Source of the DNA: Adineta ricciae
Lineage: Eukaryota; Rotifera; Eurotatoria; Adinetida; Adinetidae
DNA: 64,000 bases
Assembly: GCA_905250025.1 (NCBI GenBank)
Contig: CAJNOJ010000120.1
Coordinates: 211,523-275,522 of the forward strand
Reading direction: 5' to 3'
A model generated the notes under the pieces. That model was not told the DNA's origin, did no database searches, and saw only the letters and a program-made list of their open reading frames with translations. A program made the translations under genes and the position numbers. Positions 1 through 11,679 of the stretch are shown here, piece after piece (within the stretch, counting starts at the first letter, position 1; every line of letters starts with the position of its first letter).

Positions 1-1835
1 TAAACTAAGATATTTCAGTTTGAAAGCAATAAACATCAGAAAAAAAATTTCATGATAATTTATGATATGAATAACTCATTTGATTAATTCGGTATATTTT
101 TCTAAGGAATTTCTTAGAATGACTTGATCATGTACATCCTTCTCAGACAATTTTGTCACATATTAAGCTATTACGGAGATTAGAAATCCTTGAGTTGCAT
201 TCTCATTCTTGACTATGCATTGATACGCGATAGTCGTGTCTTCTTTCTCTTTATAGACCCAAATCCGATATCCTTCTCTTTATCCGATAAACAATACATA
301 TTCAATCGATGCGTTCTCTCGAGTATCACTTATACTCTTCACGTACAATGTACATTGCTTTCTAATTAACCGTTAAATAATTAAATAACGATCAATGATC
401 AGCAGTTTTTCTGAGTCCATTGTCTATTCTTTCGATTATAATCTTCCCTTAAACATGTCTTAACAGTAAAAAGCAGGTTAATTCAATTCCTATCAGCAGG
501 GTGCATGACATAGAAGTCATCTTATTTCATCGTATACATCAAGCTGTGAAGCATTCTTGTTCTTTTGTCTTGCTTGTTAATAATATTTTATGTAATATAG
601 TCACAAATCAATTATGCATGGTCAAACAAGACCATAAATGAAAGAGAGAAAGAGCAGTGATACTTCGAACTTGAACCATGTTCCTGAGAGAATATTCTCA
701 CCATCAAATCATATGTTGTGCCCGATGAGGATAGAATATCGATATTTAGGACAAAATTTTTCAAGGAACGCAAACGAGTTACTATAAATACTTTCAAAAT
801 CATACTTCGTACTGTCAACTATGATATTTGAGTTCAAGTTTTTCCTTTTCTATCCAAAAATTTCTTTTCGACGTAGAAGACATTTTAATTTATTTAGAAA
901 AAAGACAGCTAATGGACGAAGAACTCGAGAATAATGTGTCAGACACTTATATTAGTTCAATAGACAATCAATTCGAGGTTTCTTCATATTTATTTTCTTT
1001 CTTCCAGAGATATTGTTGAATAATAATCGATATGTGATGAAATTGAAAGCATCTGAGTTGAGTATATCAAAACATTTCTATCGATCAATAATATATTCTC
1101 TTTGTGAGGGTAATCTTTACTATTACCATCGATTTCACCAGTTATTATTGCATAATCGACGTCTCCCTATCTTCATCATTACTGATCGATGTGGCATTAT
1201 TGATAGGTTGTATTCAGTCGAAGCGTGATGTTAGTAAATCGAGAGGCAAAACGACTGTGTCACTTTCCTCTTCTATTCCTATACTCGATTGCACACATTA
1301 GAGACTGAGCATGTACATAAGAAAGATCTCGTAAACTCATTGCATACACTATTGATTAACGAGTTCGCATGTACACAGATTCTTTTGTTGTTTTTCTCTT
1401 GCTTTTACATTCCGTCACATACATATATTCTCATTTTCATGATAAAACAGAGAAGACAAAAGCGGTATCATATTCTGCGTGGCTGCTGGCTAGATGCGAA
1501 GAAGAAGTAAAAGAATAATTGACGGTCCGAGCACCATACTGTATAAATGCTCTTACGCACGCATACGTACACGCAACGAATATAATATAAAAGAGGAATT
1601 TTGATTTGAAAGAGAGGGAGAGAGAAATGAACCAGATGTGGTTGTACCACGTCGGGGGGTCAGCTACGTTGGTGAGTTTCATTCTTTCATTTCGTATCGA
1701 TCTACGTGATCAATTGATATTCAATTGGTATGTTAAATGCTCGTCATCTTCGTTATTTAACATAGTGATTGCAAATGAATGAAGGACAATCGACAGACAC
1801 TAGATTACTAATGAACGCCGAGTCTTTTCTCGTCT

Positions 1836-1853
1836 CTCTCTCTCTCCCTCTCC
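1836..1853. repeat. CT microsatellite
   Basis: A short run of CT dinucleotides (TCTCTCTCTCTCTCCCTCTC) in non-coding sequence. No function is implied. Confidence 0.7.
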
Positions 1854-3235
1854 TGTCATCGTCTCATTACTGTACTGTAATAGGTAACACGAAACATTGC
1901 GTACAAATGCTCGCTAACTCACTCTCGAGTACTTTGCGCCTTGACAAAGTGTGATCAACATTTTCATAATGTCTATCTACATAGTCTTTTCGTCGTTTTT
2001 CTCTCATCATCATCGTATCTAAATGTTTATCAAAGTAGTTTCTTCTATTTTTTTCTAATAATCGTTATTGATTTTATCGATCAATACTGTCAAGGCAAGA
2101 TAGATTGCATGTTTGTATTTGTCAGGTGTATCAAAATTATTATACCTTTTCTTTCTCAAAGCATACGCGTGCCTTATGTCTCCAAGAGAGGCAAGAAAAA
2201 GAAGCGATGACGATGACGTAACAACATAAATTTTTTGTTGCTTTCATCAGATCCTTGAGAAGGCGCAAGGGGAACGATGTCGACAAGAGAAGCGCATAAA
2301 GAATAAGGAGAAAAAAGTCGTGATTTCACCTTTCTCATTTTTCTTCTCTCTGTAGTTTGTTCGAAAAAAATTGATTTCCGATTGCAACGACTACATCAAT
2401 CTACAGACATATATTTTATTGAAAAAAGCTTTGTTTCCCGTCAATCTACAAGTCATGGTTATTAAAGTAAGTAGTATACGGCAAGTCAAACATCCGATTT
2501 AGTTATACAAACTCGAGAACATTTTTTCGGCTATCATTGTTAATACAATCGATCTATGTCACTAATTGACAGTTGAAAAATATACTGCGATGAACGTCTC
2601 CTTTCATGTAGATTGCGTGGTCATATCCTTTTTATTAATCAAATTCGACTTGCACGAACGATGTTTCCTAGAACTATCAATGTCTTGTTTCTTCTTCTTG
2701 TTCTCTTTTGCCCGTTTCCTTTTATTGTTTTTAGGTTCGATGAGTTTGCTTACATTTTACTCGACAAGATCTTTTCTCGCCTTCGTCGTTCTCCGTGTGT
2801 CTCTCTCGACTATATCATAAACATCAGGAATCATTTTTCTTGTCTCACTGAATAACCATGCTTGTCATACAGATATCTTGATTTAGTCGGTCTACCCTTT
2901 TATACAAGTCTTTATACACTAATCAAAACAGTCTGTGTGTTTATGTATGATGTTAAGTCTTCTTGTTCTGCACATCCCTTGTCGCTCTCGGATAATATTT
3001 TATTGACAACATCCGAAAGGCAGAGAGCGAACGAAAGAAGAGAAAAAAAGATTATGAATGAATGGTTCTAGATGTATAAAAAAAGCAACGGAGAACAACA
3101 GAGATAGATCGCCCTCTCGTTCTTTCTCTTGTGTTGTCATCGCTTGCTGTTGGCAGTGTAAAGCGAAGTAATACGTAAAGAAATCCAAATGATGATATAC
3201 GATAAGAAATATCTTTAATCGAGATGGTCGTCAAA

Positions 3236-3262
3236 CAGAGAGGGAGAGAGAGAGAGAAAGAC
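3236..3262. repeat. GA-rich simple repeat
   Basis: An imperfect GA tract with GGGA interruptions, upstream of the GTPase gene. GA tracts can bind GAGA-type factors near animal promoters, but nothing here proves that role. Confidence 0.6.
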
Positions 3263-3636
3263 AGAACCGACGAAAAGAGCATTTACGACGAGCAAGTTCT
3301 TTCTTTTTTTGATTTCTGTTGTTATACGCATCTCAAAGATCATTTATTGTTCTTTCGATTAATAAACAACATTACTATTATTCAAATGACTGCTCAATAT
3401 TCTTTTATTTATCAATGACAGCGAACTAACCGATGTATATATTCAAAAAGGTATTTCGTCGCATGTAATTTGGCATCTTGTTAAATGTGTCAATATATTT
3501 CTATTAAAAAAAATCGTTATTTTTCGTCGTGTTCTTCTTCGCGTTCGTCTTTTCGTTATATTCTTAGTTTTTACATCTCTTTTTTTTATTACCTTTTTGT
3601 AACCTTCAGTCATATCGCATTTTCACTATTTAGAAA

Positions 3637-5361
3637 ATGAGTCCAAACTGTTTTGAGACGACAACTGCAAGGACACATAACGATATGACATCATCATCAT
3701 CAGCTACTCAATCATCAACGACGATATCGTCATCACCGTCATCAAGCTCATCTATTCCACTTGTACCATCATCATCTCTACATAATAATCATCACACAGG
3801 TGGTCATATAACATGTGTTATCATTGGTGATTGCGGTGTCGGTAAATCTTCATTAGTTGTAAGTTATACAACAAATGATTTTCCAACGCAATATGTACCA
3901 ACTGCATTCGATAATTATTCTGTCGACGTGTCGGTTGGCACACGACTTGTTCATTTCGACATTTGCGATACAGGAGGAAAGGTAAATATCATATACCACA
4001 CATAGGAATCGATATTTATGCAAGTACTCTCTAGTGAGAGAACCTTGAATCTTCCCTACAGACTTGTGCATATCAGAATGATAATTATTGAAAGGGAGAA
4101 AGAGCATATATGGGTAATAGTATATGCATAATGATAGATCTTATTGGCAAGTAAAGTGTGCCAATGTTAATCATTTCGTTTTTCTTTCTCGTTCTCCAAC
4201 TTCAATCAAACGAGTCGATTGAATGTAAGCATTCGTACCTGTAATATTTTGTCCGACAGGCGTTAAGAGAAGGTCTTTATTTACATTCGTCTTGAAAGAG
4301 AAGTGGCAAAAATCCGTTTAATCGACCTTGTTTTCTTTTCACTTCTACTTTGACACACTTCAAATACTTATACAAGATTTATCAACAAGAAAGAGAACGA
4401 ACGAAAGCAACTTGAGGAAATCCTTTCTCAACTAAGTACAAATTGAATTCGATTTATTTTTCCTTTTTATTTGTATAAAATCGATTGAGATTAGACTTCT
4501 CATCGACATGAAACAGATGTCGTACTGCAGCTTTCAACAGACTCATTCATCTGTAATATATTTATCATATTCCTATCATGTGTGAATCAATTCTATATGC
4601 AACGAGACAAAAAAAAACAGCACTTGCCAACTGCAATGAATCCCTTCTCACTTGGTTAATTTAGTTTGGGTCTCGATTTTTCCGTGCACGGTTTATTTTG
4701 CATATCTGATTAGTTATTCTGATCATTAATATTAAACAGTCGTCGAATGGAAAATAAAAAAACAAATAATCAGTAGACTAACGACTGTCTCAAGGAGCAT
4801 TGCAATAATCAAAAACTGATGTTCTCTTTTTTGCTCTTTCAGGAACAATTCTCACCTTTACATGGCCTTTGTATTCCATACAGTGATGTTATTCTATTAT
4901 GCTTTAGTGTCGTTAATCCTTCATCATTTCAAAATGCAATCACATATTGGCTGTCGCGTGCACGTCGTTCCAATTCGAAAATTCCAATCATACTTGTCGG
5001 TACACAAATGGATCTTCGATCAGATTTACAAACGTTGTTAACACTCGATCAACAAAAACTTAAACCGGTGACTGAGAAAGAAGCACGTGCACGTGCACAA
5101 GAAATGCACGCTTGTAGTTATATTGAATGTTCAGCATTAACAGAAAAGAATCTTAAAACTGTATTCGACACTGCTGTGCTAACAGCGATTGAATTTCGTG
5201 ATGCAAATACGACACTACCGGCTTCGACGGCATCCATTGTACCTTTACTTGAACAACAAAAACAAGAACAAACATCAGCCAAGCCGTCTCGATCCCGTCA
5301 TCATCATCATCATTCAACCAAAACTTGGAGAAAATTGGTCTCGGGTTGTATAGGTGTCTGA
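3637..5361 (+). CDS. RhoU/RhoV-like Rho family GTPase with non-consensus catalytic residues
   Basis: Two exons, 3637-3981 and 4843-5361, join in phase 0 into 287 residues. The 861-nt intron is long for this locus. Residues 1-56 form a Ser/Thr-rich N-terminal tail, as in atypical Wrch/Chp (RhoU/RhoV) GTPases. The G domain follows: P-loop GDCGVGKSS (64-72), G3 DTGGK (111-115), [13 protein letters not shown]4 VGTQMDLR and G5 [11 protein letters not shown]. These are closest in pattern to RhoU/RhoV/Cdc42. The C-terminus is His-rich and then ends in CIGV, a possible lipidation box. Cys66 occupies the Gly12 position and Lys115 the Gln61 position, so intrinsic and GAP-stimulated hydrolysis should be weak. 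The family controls actin and cell adhesion at membranes. An acceptor-like CACTATTTAG lies 3 nt before the ATG. The family call is firm. The RhoU/V subclass is probable. Confidence 0.9.
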
Positions 5362-5501
5362 GAATATTTTTCATTGTTTTTTTTTCTTCTTTCTCTTTTC
5401 TTTTCTGTTGCTTGGGTTACTTATCACATTTTCTTTTCTTCTTTTCGTATCTTTGTACGTGTGTGTGTGAGTGTGCTTTTTTTTCTACTTGAATTGTTCG
5501 A

Positions 5502-6794
5502 ATGACAAACTGTTCGATGGATGACGTGAAAGTTTTATCCAAGACTAATCTGTTTTTGACGATGTCAAAATCGTTTGCTACTGTGAAAAATGACTTGTCT
5601 GCGGTTCGTGAAGGAGATTACTCATGGAAATATCTTACTAACACATATTTTAACAATAGTAAACAATTGAATAGTTCCAAATCAACTAGTTCGATACAAG
5701 AGAATTATTATAAAAATCTGCCGAGTGCGATGTCCGTTCGTATGGATCAAATTTTGAAAGCACAAAATACGAATGCACCGTGGTTGTTGAACGCTTTGAA
5801 AAAGAAATTTCATCGTTCTCGAAAGGAGAAAAAAGAACGAAGTTTATTAAAAGAGACTGATTCGAATAAAACTCGAACGAACATTTCCGTATCATTCGCA
5901 GAAGAATTATTAGATAAACCATTGAGTCATGATGGAACAAGTGGAAAATGGATAGTCAATGAGAAGGAAATCATTCTTCCGCTGATGAACGTGTGTACAT
6001 GTCACTTTTTACGGGATCATTCATCTAAGTCCAAAACTATCGTTTTCTAGGAGTTTGATCTATCGCCTGTTGAACAATTCAATGTATCTCGTGCTATGTC
6101 TTCATCGACATTGCCGACTATTGATGATTCCTTGCACATGCGTCATTACCAATACGATTTTCAACCATTGAGCGCTTCATCTGTTACGTTGCCAGCTGAT
6201 GATCAACAAGCGCATACGTCTTTGATGATAGTTGAAGAAACGGAACAAAAAGTGTCGATTAATGAAGAATCTCCTATCGATTTCTCTTCGATTGCATCCG
6301 TAGTGAAAACATACTATACAAATAGTCGACAACAGTTAGAATCTTTACATAAAAAAGACGTTACAATGTCCGTTAATTCGTTGACAGTTGAACCAATTGA
6401 CGACACTCGCCCTTTAGCTTCTGGCGACTCTCCAGTACAAACAAGATCTAAACGAGCTAAATCGACGTCAGCAGTACAAAGTGATCGTCGTCAATCGCGT
6501 AGTTCAGCTGCAAACAAACGAGGAAAGAAGCGTTCAGAATCAACAAATAAAAAGAAGAACAAATCCTATCAAGAACATCTTTTAACGAAGGAGGAAATTG
6601 AATTACGTGAAGCCCTACGTATTATTGATCTCGATAATATCGGATTCTTTTCACCCAGTGAACTGCGGAAAATCTTGAAAGAAATCGGGATTAACACAAC
6701 TGATATTTCCAAAATCGAACGATGTTTACCACTCGATGACGATGGTCATTACTCCATCGACAATCTAATTAAACTCTTTTTAGGTACTCAATAA
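5502..6794 (+). CDS. EF-hand-containing protein of unknown function
   Basis: Exon 1 (5502-5990) and exon 2 (6051-6794) are separated by a 60-nt GTGTGT..TTTCTAG intron in phase 0, giving about 410 residues. Most of the protein is hydrophilic and probably disordered, with basic KKKFHRSRKEKKE and KRGKKRSESTNKKKNK stretches. The last 70 residues hold one good EF-hand loop, DLDNIGFFSPSE, with Asp1, Asp3, Gly6 and Glu12 in the expected calcium-binding positions. A degenerate partner around LDDDGHYSID follows. This resembles the C-terminal pair of centrin/calmodulin-like proteins, but I cannot name a family. It lies 140 nt downstream of the GTPase gene on the same strand and converges on COX17. The gene is well supported. 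The function is unknown. Confidence 0.8.
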
Positions 6795-6902
6795 CCGATT
6801 TTGTCCTGTTTTATTTTATGAAAAACTAATTAAAAAAAAACAACACAGTTTCTTTGTTTTTCCTAAAGGGAGAGAAATAGTTCGATAGAGTTCAACTATA
6901 TT

Positions 6903-7124
6903 TTAAATATTAAAACCAGCAGCACGCATGCATGCACGATGTGCTTCAATTTCTTTTGAACAGTTCTCTTCGCCATTCAGAATGACACATTCGTCACGTA
7001 TACGTTTCGTTTCTGGACATGCGCAACATGCTTTGCATTTCGGCTTTGTTTCACCTTCAACTACAGGTGTTTGTACCGGTGGAGGAGGTGCGATTGGTTG
7101 GTTTTTCGCCTGAATTGAACCCAT
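6903..7124 (-). CDS. COX17: Cytochrome c oxidase copper chaperone COX17
   Basis: A single uninterrupted coding exon of 73 residues, close to the usual 63-70. COX17 carries Cu(I) in the mitochondrial intermembrane space and passes it to SCO1 and COX11 for cytochrome oxidase assembly. Copper is bound by the adjacent Cys33-Cys34 in KACCACPETK. The twin CX9C pattern is intact: Cys36-X9-Cys46 and Cys55-X9-Cys65. It is followed by the family ending EAHRACMRAAGFNI. The N-terminus has a PPPP stretch instead of a cleavable presequence, as expected for a MIA40 substrate. An acceptor-like CTTAG lies about 15 nt upstream of the ATG. The gene converges on the EF-hand gene with 108 nt between stop codons. 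I see no abnormality. Confidence 0.97.
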   Translation of the reverse strand: MGSIQAKNQPIAPPPPVQTPVVEGETKPKCKACCACPETKRIRDECVILNGEENCSKEIEAHRACMRAAGFNI

Positions 7125-7658
7125 TTCTGTCCTTCTAAGTCAGATCAAATAAACTATCTAGAAAAATGAAAACAATTGAACGAAAATCCAGCGCTGACTC
7201 TTTATTTCGATTGTTTTCTTTGTTATATAGACAGAAAAACCATTCTTCTCCATTCATACGACTTTACTTTTGATCATCATTATCTCTAGTTCTTTTTCTT
7301 TACAAACAGACATGTTGTTCAACAAAACCATAATTTAAAAAGAAACGCAGACGTAAATAACGATATATGTACGAGAACAACAAACATTGATAAGATAAAA
7401 AAGAAAGTGGAACAAAACAAAAAATAATAATTTCTTCTTGAACTTTGCAGATATAGATATACGCAGAAGATAAACTGTACACAAAAAAAAGCGGATGAAA
7501 GCTGGTTGCAATTGATTGATATCTTGTGATAGTTTAGATTTAGTTCTTTGGTAACAAACGGAAGAAAATAGAATGAGTATGAGATAGTTCAAGCAAAAGA
7601 GAGACTGTTATACGATCTCACTGTGATTAAAACGAGGTAAGAGAAAAATAAATAGATT
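7125..7658. other. Spacer between COX17 and the CLC gene
   Basis: About 530 nt holding the COX17 5' region and the 3' untranslated region of the CLC gene. It is AT-rich, and overlapping short frames show no family resemblance. No RNA gene was recognised. Confidence 0.6.
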
Positions 7659-10600
7659 TCAGTTGTCATAATACGTTGTTTCGATGTTATGAGAGGACAT
7701 TTGTTGAATATGACGAAGAATATCTTTCTTGGTAATGATTCCTCGTAATCGACTAAATACGAAAAGAAATCAAATAAGGATGAACATGCTTCGAGAATAT
7801 CAAAAGTAAACTTACCCATTGCGTGTAACAAATGCTTGACGGAGACCGAGCTTACGGAATAAATCAATTACTGTTTCCATGGGAGTTTGATCGGTAACAA
7901 TAATTGGTGCCTAGAAAGCAGAGAAGAGTATTTTACACCAGAAAGTAATCAACAAACTTGATCTAGTAGGTTGCCAATTCGAATGACTTCTGTGTTTGTT
8001 GTTAGACGTTGATCTGATCGACTATCAGATTCGTAATCGGAGTTCTGCGCTGCTTCTGCTGGAGATGTGAATTGAATAACACTTGACGAAAGACGATAGC
8101 GATGCATTTTTTGTGATCCTAAATAACAGATTCAAGTTGAATTTTGGTAAGTCTCCTCTGATCAATGAAAGACGTACTGAGAACAACTTGTAGATCGCGT
8201 CTTTGTATTTGTCCAACAACGTAGGGGTGTTCACGTGTAACAACTACCGGATACAATGTATGAGATGTTTCTTTTAGTAAACATTCGATGTCGGAAAACG
8301 TCATTCCATTTTGAGTGAGAAAAGCCAATGACGCTTGTTGTTCAGGTCTATTCAAAGTCAATAAATAAACAAATTTTCTTCCAAGAAAACATTTTCTTTC
8401 AATCAGATTTACCGTGGTCGCATTACTTCAGCTGCAATTGTCGTGAAATTGAATTCTTCCTTATTGTCTAAAAATGGATACCCATTCAATTCAATATGTG
8501 CATCATAAATTCCACCACGGACAAAACCGTCACCAATCCATTTGGCTGTCATTGCTGCAGCCATTAATGGGACAATGTAGGTGAGGCCACCTGTCAGTTC
8601 AAACATAATAACAACTAGTGATATCGTCATTTTACTAACGCCACCAAGAAATGCACAGGCACCGACAATAGCATAGAGAGCAGGCGTCACACAGTTTTCA
8701 TCTGAACAAAAAAATTTCAAATGATTTCTATCATTTAATCAAGAAAAAGTCGCCATTCGAATTACCTTTACTGCAATCATGACGGAAGAGAATAAATGTT
8801 GGGTTTTGAATTGCTAATTGTTCAGTTATGATACCAATAATACGACCTGTTATTGCTCCGATTGACATTGAAGGAATAATTATGCCAGATGGTACTTTAG
8901 TACCAATAGTAAATGTAACAAGTAACACTTGAACAATAAGTGCGAAGAATAGCTGCCATATAGCTCGATGAACCCCTGGGCCAGCCAATCCAACTGAACC
9001 CTTTGATGTGCCACTGATAAATGGAGAACCTGGATAATCACTACAAGAAAATTTTCATCCATTGAAAAGTGAAAAATGCTTAAATTTTGCTCGTACCAAA
9101 GATCGATCATATCTCCCACACGACACTGGCTGACTAAACGCTTAATTAATTCTGACATTGACATACGCGTATAAGGGTTTGGGTAAATGATGATTGCTGT
9201 AATTATTGCCAGGCCAACAACCTATTGAATACACACAACCAATTTTGTTTTTGTTTTTTTTTTTCAAATGAAATTTTTCCATAGTAGAAATGTGATTAGT
9301 TCTGATAAAATGTACTTTTTTTTCTGTATAAAACCGAACTAATTCTATCTGATGAACGAGTAGTTCATTTCCGACCGGTACGAAAAAGTGCTCGAATACC
9401 TACTTCAAGGGTTGTATATTGTCCAAGCCGAGAGTTCTTACGAACGCGACTCCACCAAATATTTGTTTTAATAAAAAAAGCTCCCCACAAACCCTAAAAT
9501 ATGTTGAAAAAACTATAAAGTTTTCTCTTTCTAATCGTTCTGATCTGTTACCCCAAGAATGCCTAATAGGATAAACGGCAGTAATTCAAAGGATGCCCAT
9601 GGTACTGAATAATCGATACTGAATTGGATATCATGTCCATTTCCGTATGGGTTAATTGACCGAACAACAAGTGCGCCAACCATAGCACAGAAAAAGGAAC
9701 GCCATAGAGTTTTATATGGAAAATAATAGGAAATTTCTTCTAAACTAAACAGAACGCCACCTAAATTTACAAACGAAAAAATGCGTGTTTTATTTCATGA
9801 CATGTTGTGTTTACCAATAGGTGCACCGAAAGCAACTGAAACACCAGCTGCAGCAGCTGCTGACAGAATTTCTCGTTTTTTCGCTTCATTACGACCATAT
9901 TTTGGAAAGAGATACGAAAATATATTGCCGCAACAGCAAGCAATATGAACAAAGGGACCTTCTTTACCCAAGATAAGTCCAGCACTTGTTGCACACATCT
10001 ATACAAATCAATTCAAGACTTCGGTTTAATCATAACAAAGATCGAGAGATACACACCATGCCAATACTTTTGATTAGTAAAGTCCATTTGCCTAGATATC
10101 CACGGATAATGAAGCCACCTAAGATGGTCTTAATCTATTTGAACAAACATATGTATGAAATACGAAAAAAGCTGAAGAGATGGATGTGTAACTCACTTCT
10201 GGAATACCACTACCGCATGCATAGGGTGCAAATACTTTTACTAAAAGAACGGCAAATGTTGCGAATATTGTTGACCAAAATATATACATAATATAAGATA
10301 ATAGGTCTCGACCAAATCCTGTTCCATATAGTCCAAATACTTGTGGCCAAGTAAACCACTTAAATCAACAAAAGTTCGATGATGAAAATCAAATTGCTTT
10401 ATCTTACTTCGGCGCATTCTTCTGTATTTACACTGGTATATTGTAGATTTCGTGAAGCCCAACCTAATAAATAAATAAAAGAACGTGTTTCATGTCAATT
10501 TCTTTGGGATAGTTTATAATGAAAAGGTAAATGTTAAAAACATGACAACAGTGTACCTAAGCAAATAGCAACATTGCTTTGGATTATGTCACATCATACT

Positions 10601-11679
10601 AATATATTCGGAAGATTAATTGAAATTAACAGTGTGACTTCGTGACTTCGACAGAAATTATTCATAATTGATAGGTTTTTTCAAGAATTACAGAGAATTC
10701 TGGTATCTATCTAACAATTGACTAGAAATAATGATGTTCACAGTCAAAAAAAAAATCCAAAGAATAGATTAAAATGACGCTTGCGAAGGGCGTCACGGCC
10801 TTGGATTCAACTAATCATAAAAACATCATCAATGCAATACATACAGCATTGTTCTCTGTTCAGCCAGAATGCATTGAGACATATTCCATGTTTTAAATGT
10901 GATATCCAATTTGTTCCTATGTCAATAACTCCAGCAATGACACCCGCACTTAGACCAACAAGCAATACACATAACCAACCAGACCATGCGTCGTGATACA
11001 TTAAGAGTTTGTTTATAAGAGAATTGTGTGTTTTAGCACGTAGTAAACGATGCCGAAAACGATCACGCATGAGATCTTTAAGCCAATCAATTGTTTGAAA
11101 ATCATCATAATGTGTGTTAACTAAATCTACATTCATAACACCGTCTAATGATTTATCTTGAATTATTTTATCATTGATTTCATACAATCAACTTACTGTT
11201 CAGTTTGTCGTTATTGGAATTGCGAAAATCAATATCGATCATGTCATCATCTGTTCCATGGTGGGTCGTATTCGAGGATGCCGTTGTTGTTGGCTCGGCA
11301 AATGGGTTCGTGGGAAGGAATGATTGTTCATCTGTAACGAACATGTTTATAATCAAGAGAAGAGAAAGCTATCTAAAAATATCGAGCAATGCGCTTTTCT
11401 TTCCGATGCTAACATGAATTTGACGTGCGAATAGTGATCAAATGATAGAAAAACAAATAGCCGGCCTTTTCCTATGAACATCTTCTCTTTACCTGCTGTT
11501 TCAGAACCTAGGAAAAGAAAAAGTACAACAATACAAAAGATGATCTCTCAATGTCGTACGAAACGTGAACTAGTTCTTCATATGGAAGAAAAACAAGCAC
11601 ACTTACTGGACGTTGTCCGTACTGTATTGTATTCTTTGTTCATGTCGAAATGGACCAAAAGACGTTTCTTTTCGTTCAT
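7659..11679 (-). CDS. Endosomal CLC-type Cl-/H+ exchanger (ClC-3/4/5 group)
   Basis: Seventeen coding exons can be phased into about 840 residues. Exons run from 11607-11679 (start ATG 11679), a 15-nt microexon 11493-11507, 11197-11331, 10845-11156 and so on to 7659-7752. The N-terminal [10 protein letters not shown], then [19 protein letters not shown], is typical of ClC-3/4/5. Selectivity motifs GSGIPE, GKEGP (gating glutamate) and GGVLFSLEE are present. The second Glu of SLEE is the proton glutamate, so a 2Cl-/H+ exchanger rather than a channel is expected. The C-terminus has two CBS domains: [20 protein letters not shown] near 8340, and [22 protein letters not shown] near 7660-7910. The family acidifies endosomes. 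An acceptor-like CTATGTAG lies 5 nt upstream of the start, so the leader is either a spliced 5' exon or a trans-spliced leader. Confidence 0.95.
11493..11507 (-). other. 15-nt microexon of the CLC gene
   Basis: GTTCTGAAACAGCAG is bounded by TTTCCTAG upstream and GTAAAG downstream on the minus strand. It carries phase 1 in and phase 1 out and supplies SSETA between exon 11607-11679 and exon 11197-11331. Because 15 nt is a multiple of three, skipping it would also keep the frame, so it may be alternatively used. Confidence 0.75.

Larger units (their letters stand above)
1..3620. other. Long region with no convincing gene
   Basis: Open frames here are short, overlap on both strands, use rare-looking residue mixes rich in Phe, Ser, Ile and Tyr, and have no recognisable domain. 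I regard them as chance frames. The stretch is AT-rich with CT/GA microsatellite tracts near 1836-1853 and 3236-3262. It could hold 5' leader, enhancer or intron sequence for the GTPase gene that starts at 3637. I see no RNA gene or transposon end. Confidence 0.55.

Noticed and set aside
828-1228. Open frames upstream of the GTPase gene (for example a stretch reading VEDILIYLEKRQLMDEELENN)
   Set aside because: No ATG-based start of good context, no family resemblance, and the neighbouring frames are equally open in AT-rich sequence. I leave it as chance, though the piece is not impossible as an exon.
5991-6050. Two separate genes at 5502 and 6096
   Set aside because: A 60-nt intron in phase 0 joins the two frames into one protein. 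The apparent ATG at 6096 is internal.
9301-9420. Possible separate small gene within the CLC gene
   Set aside because: This is an intron between phased CLC exons 9404-9493 and 9097-9221.
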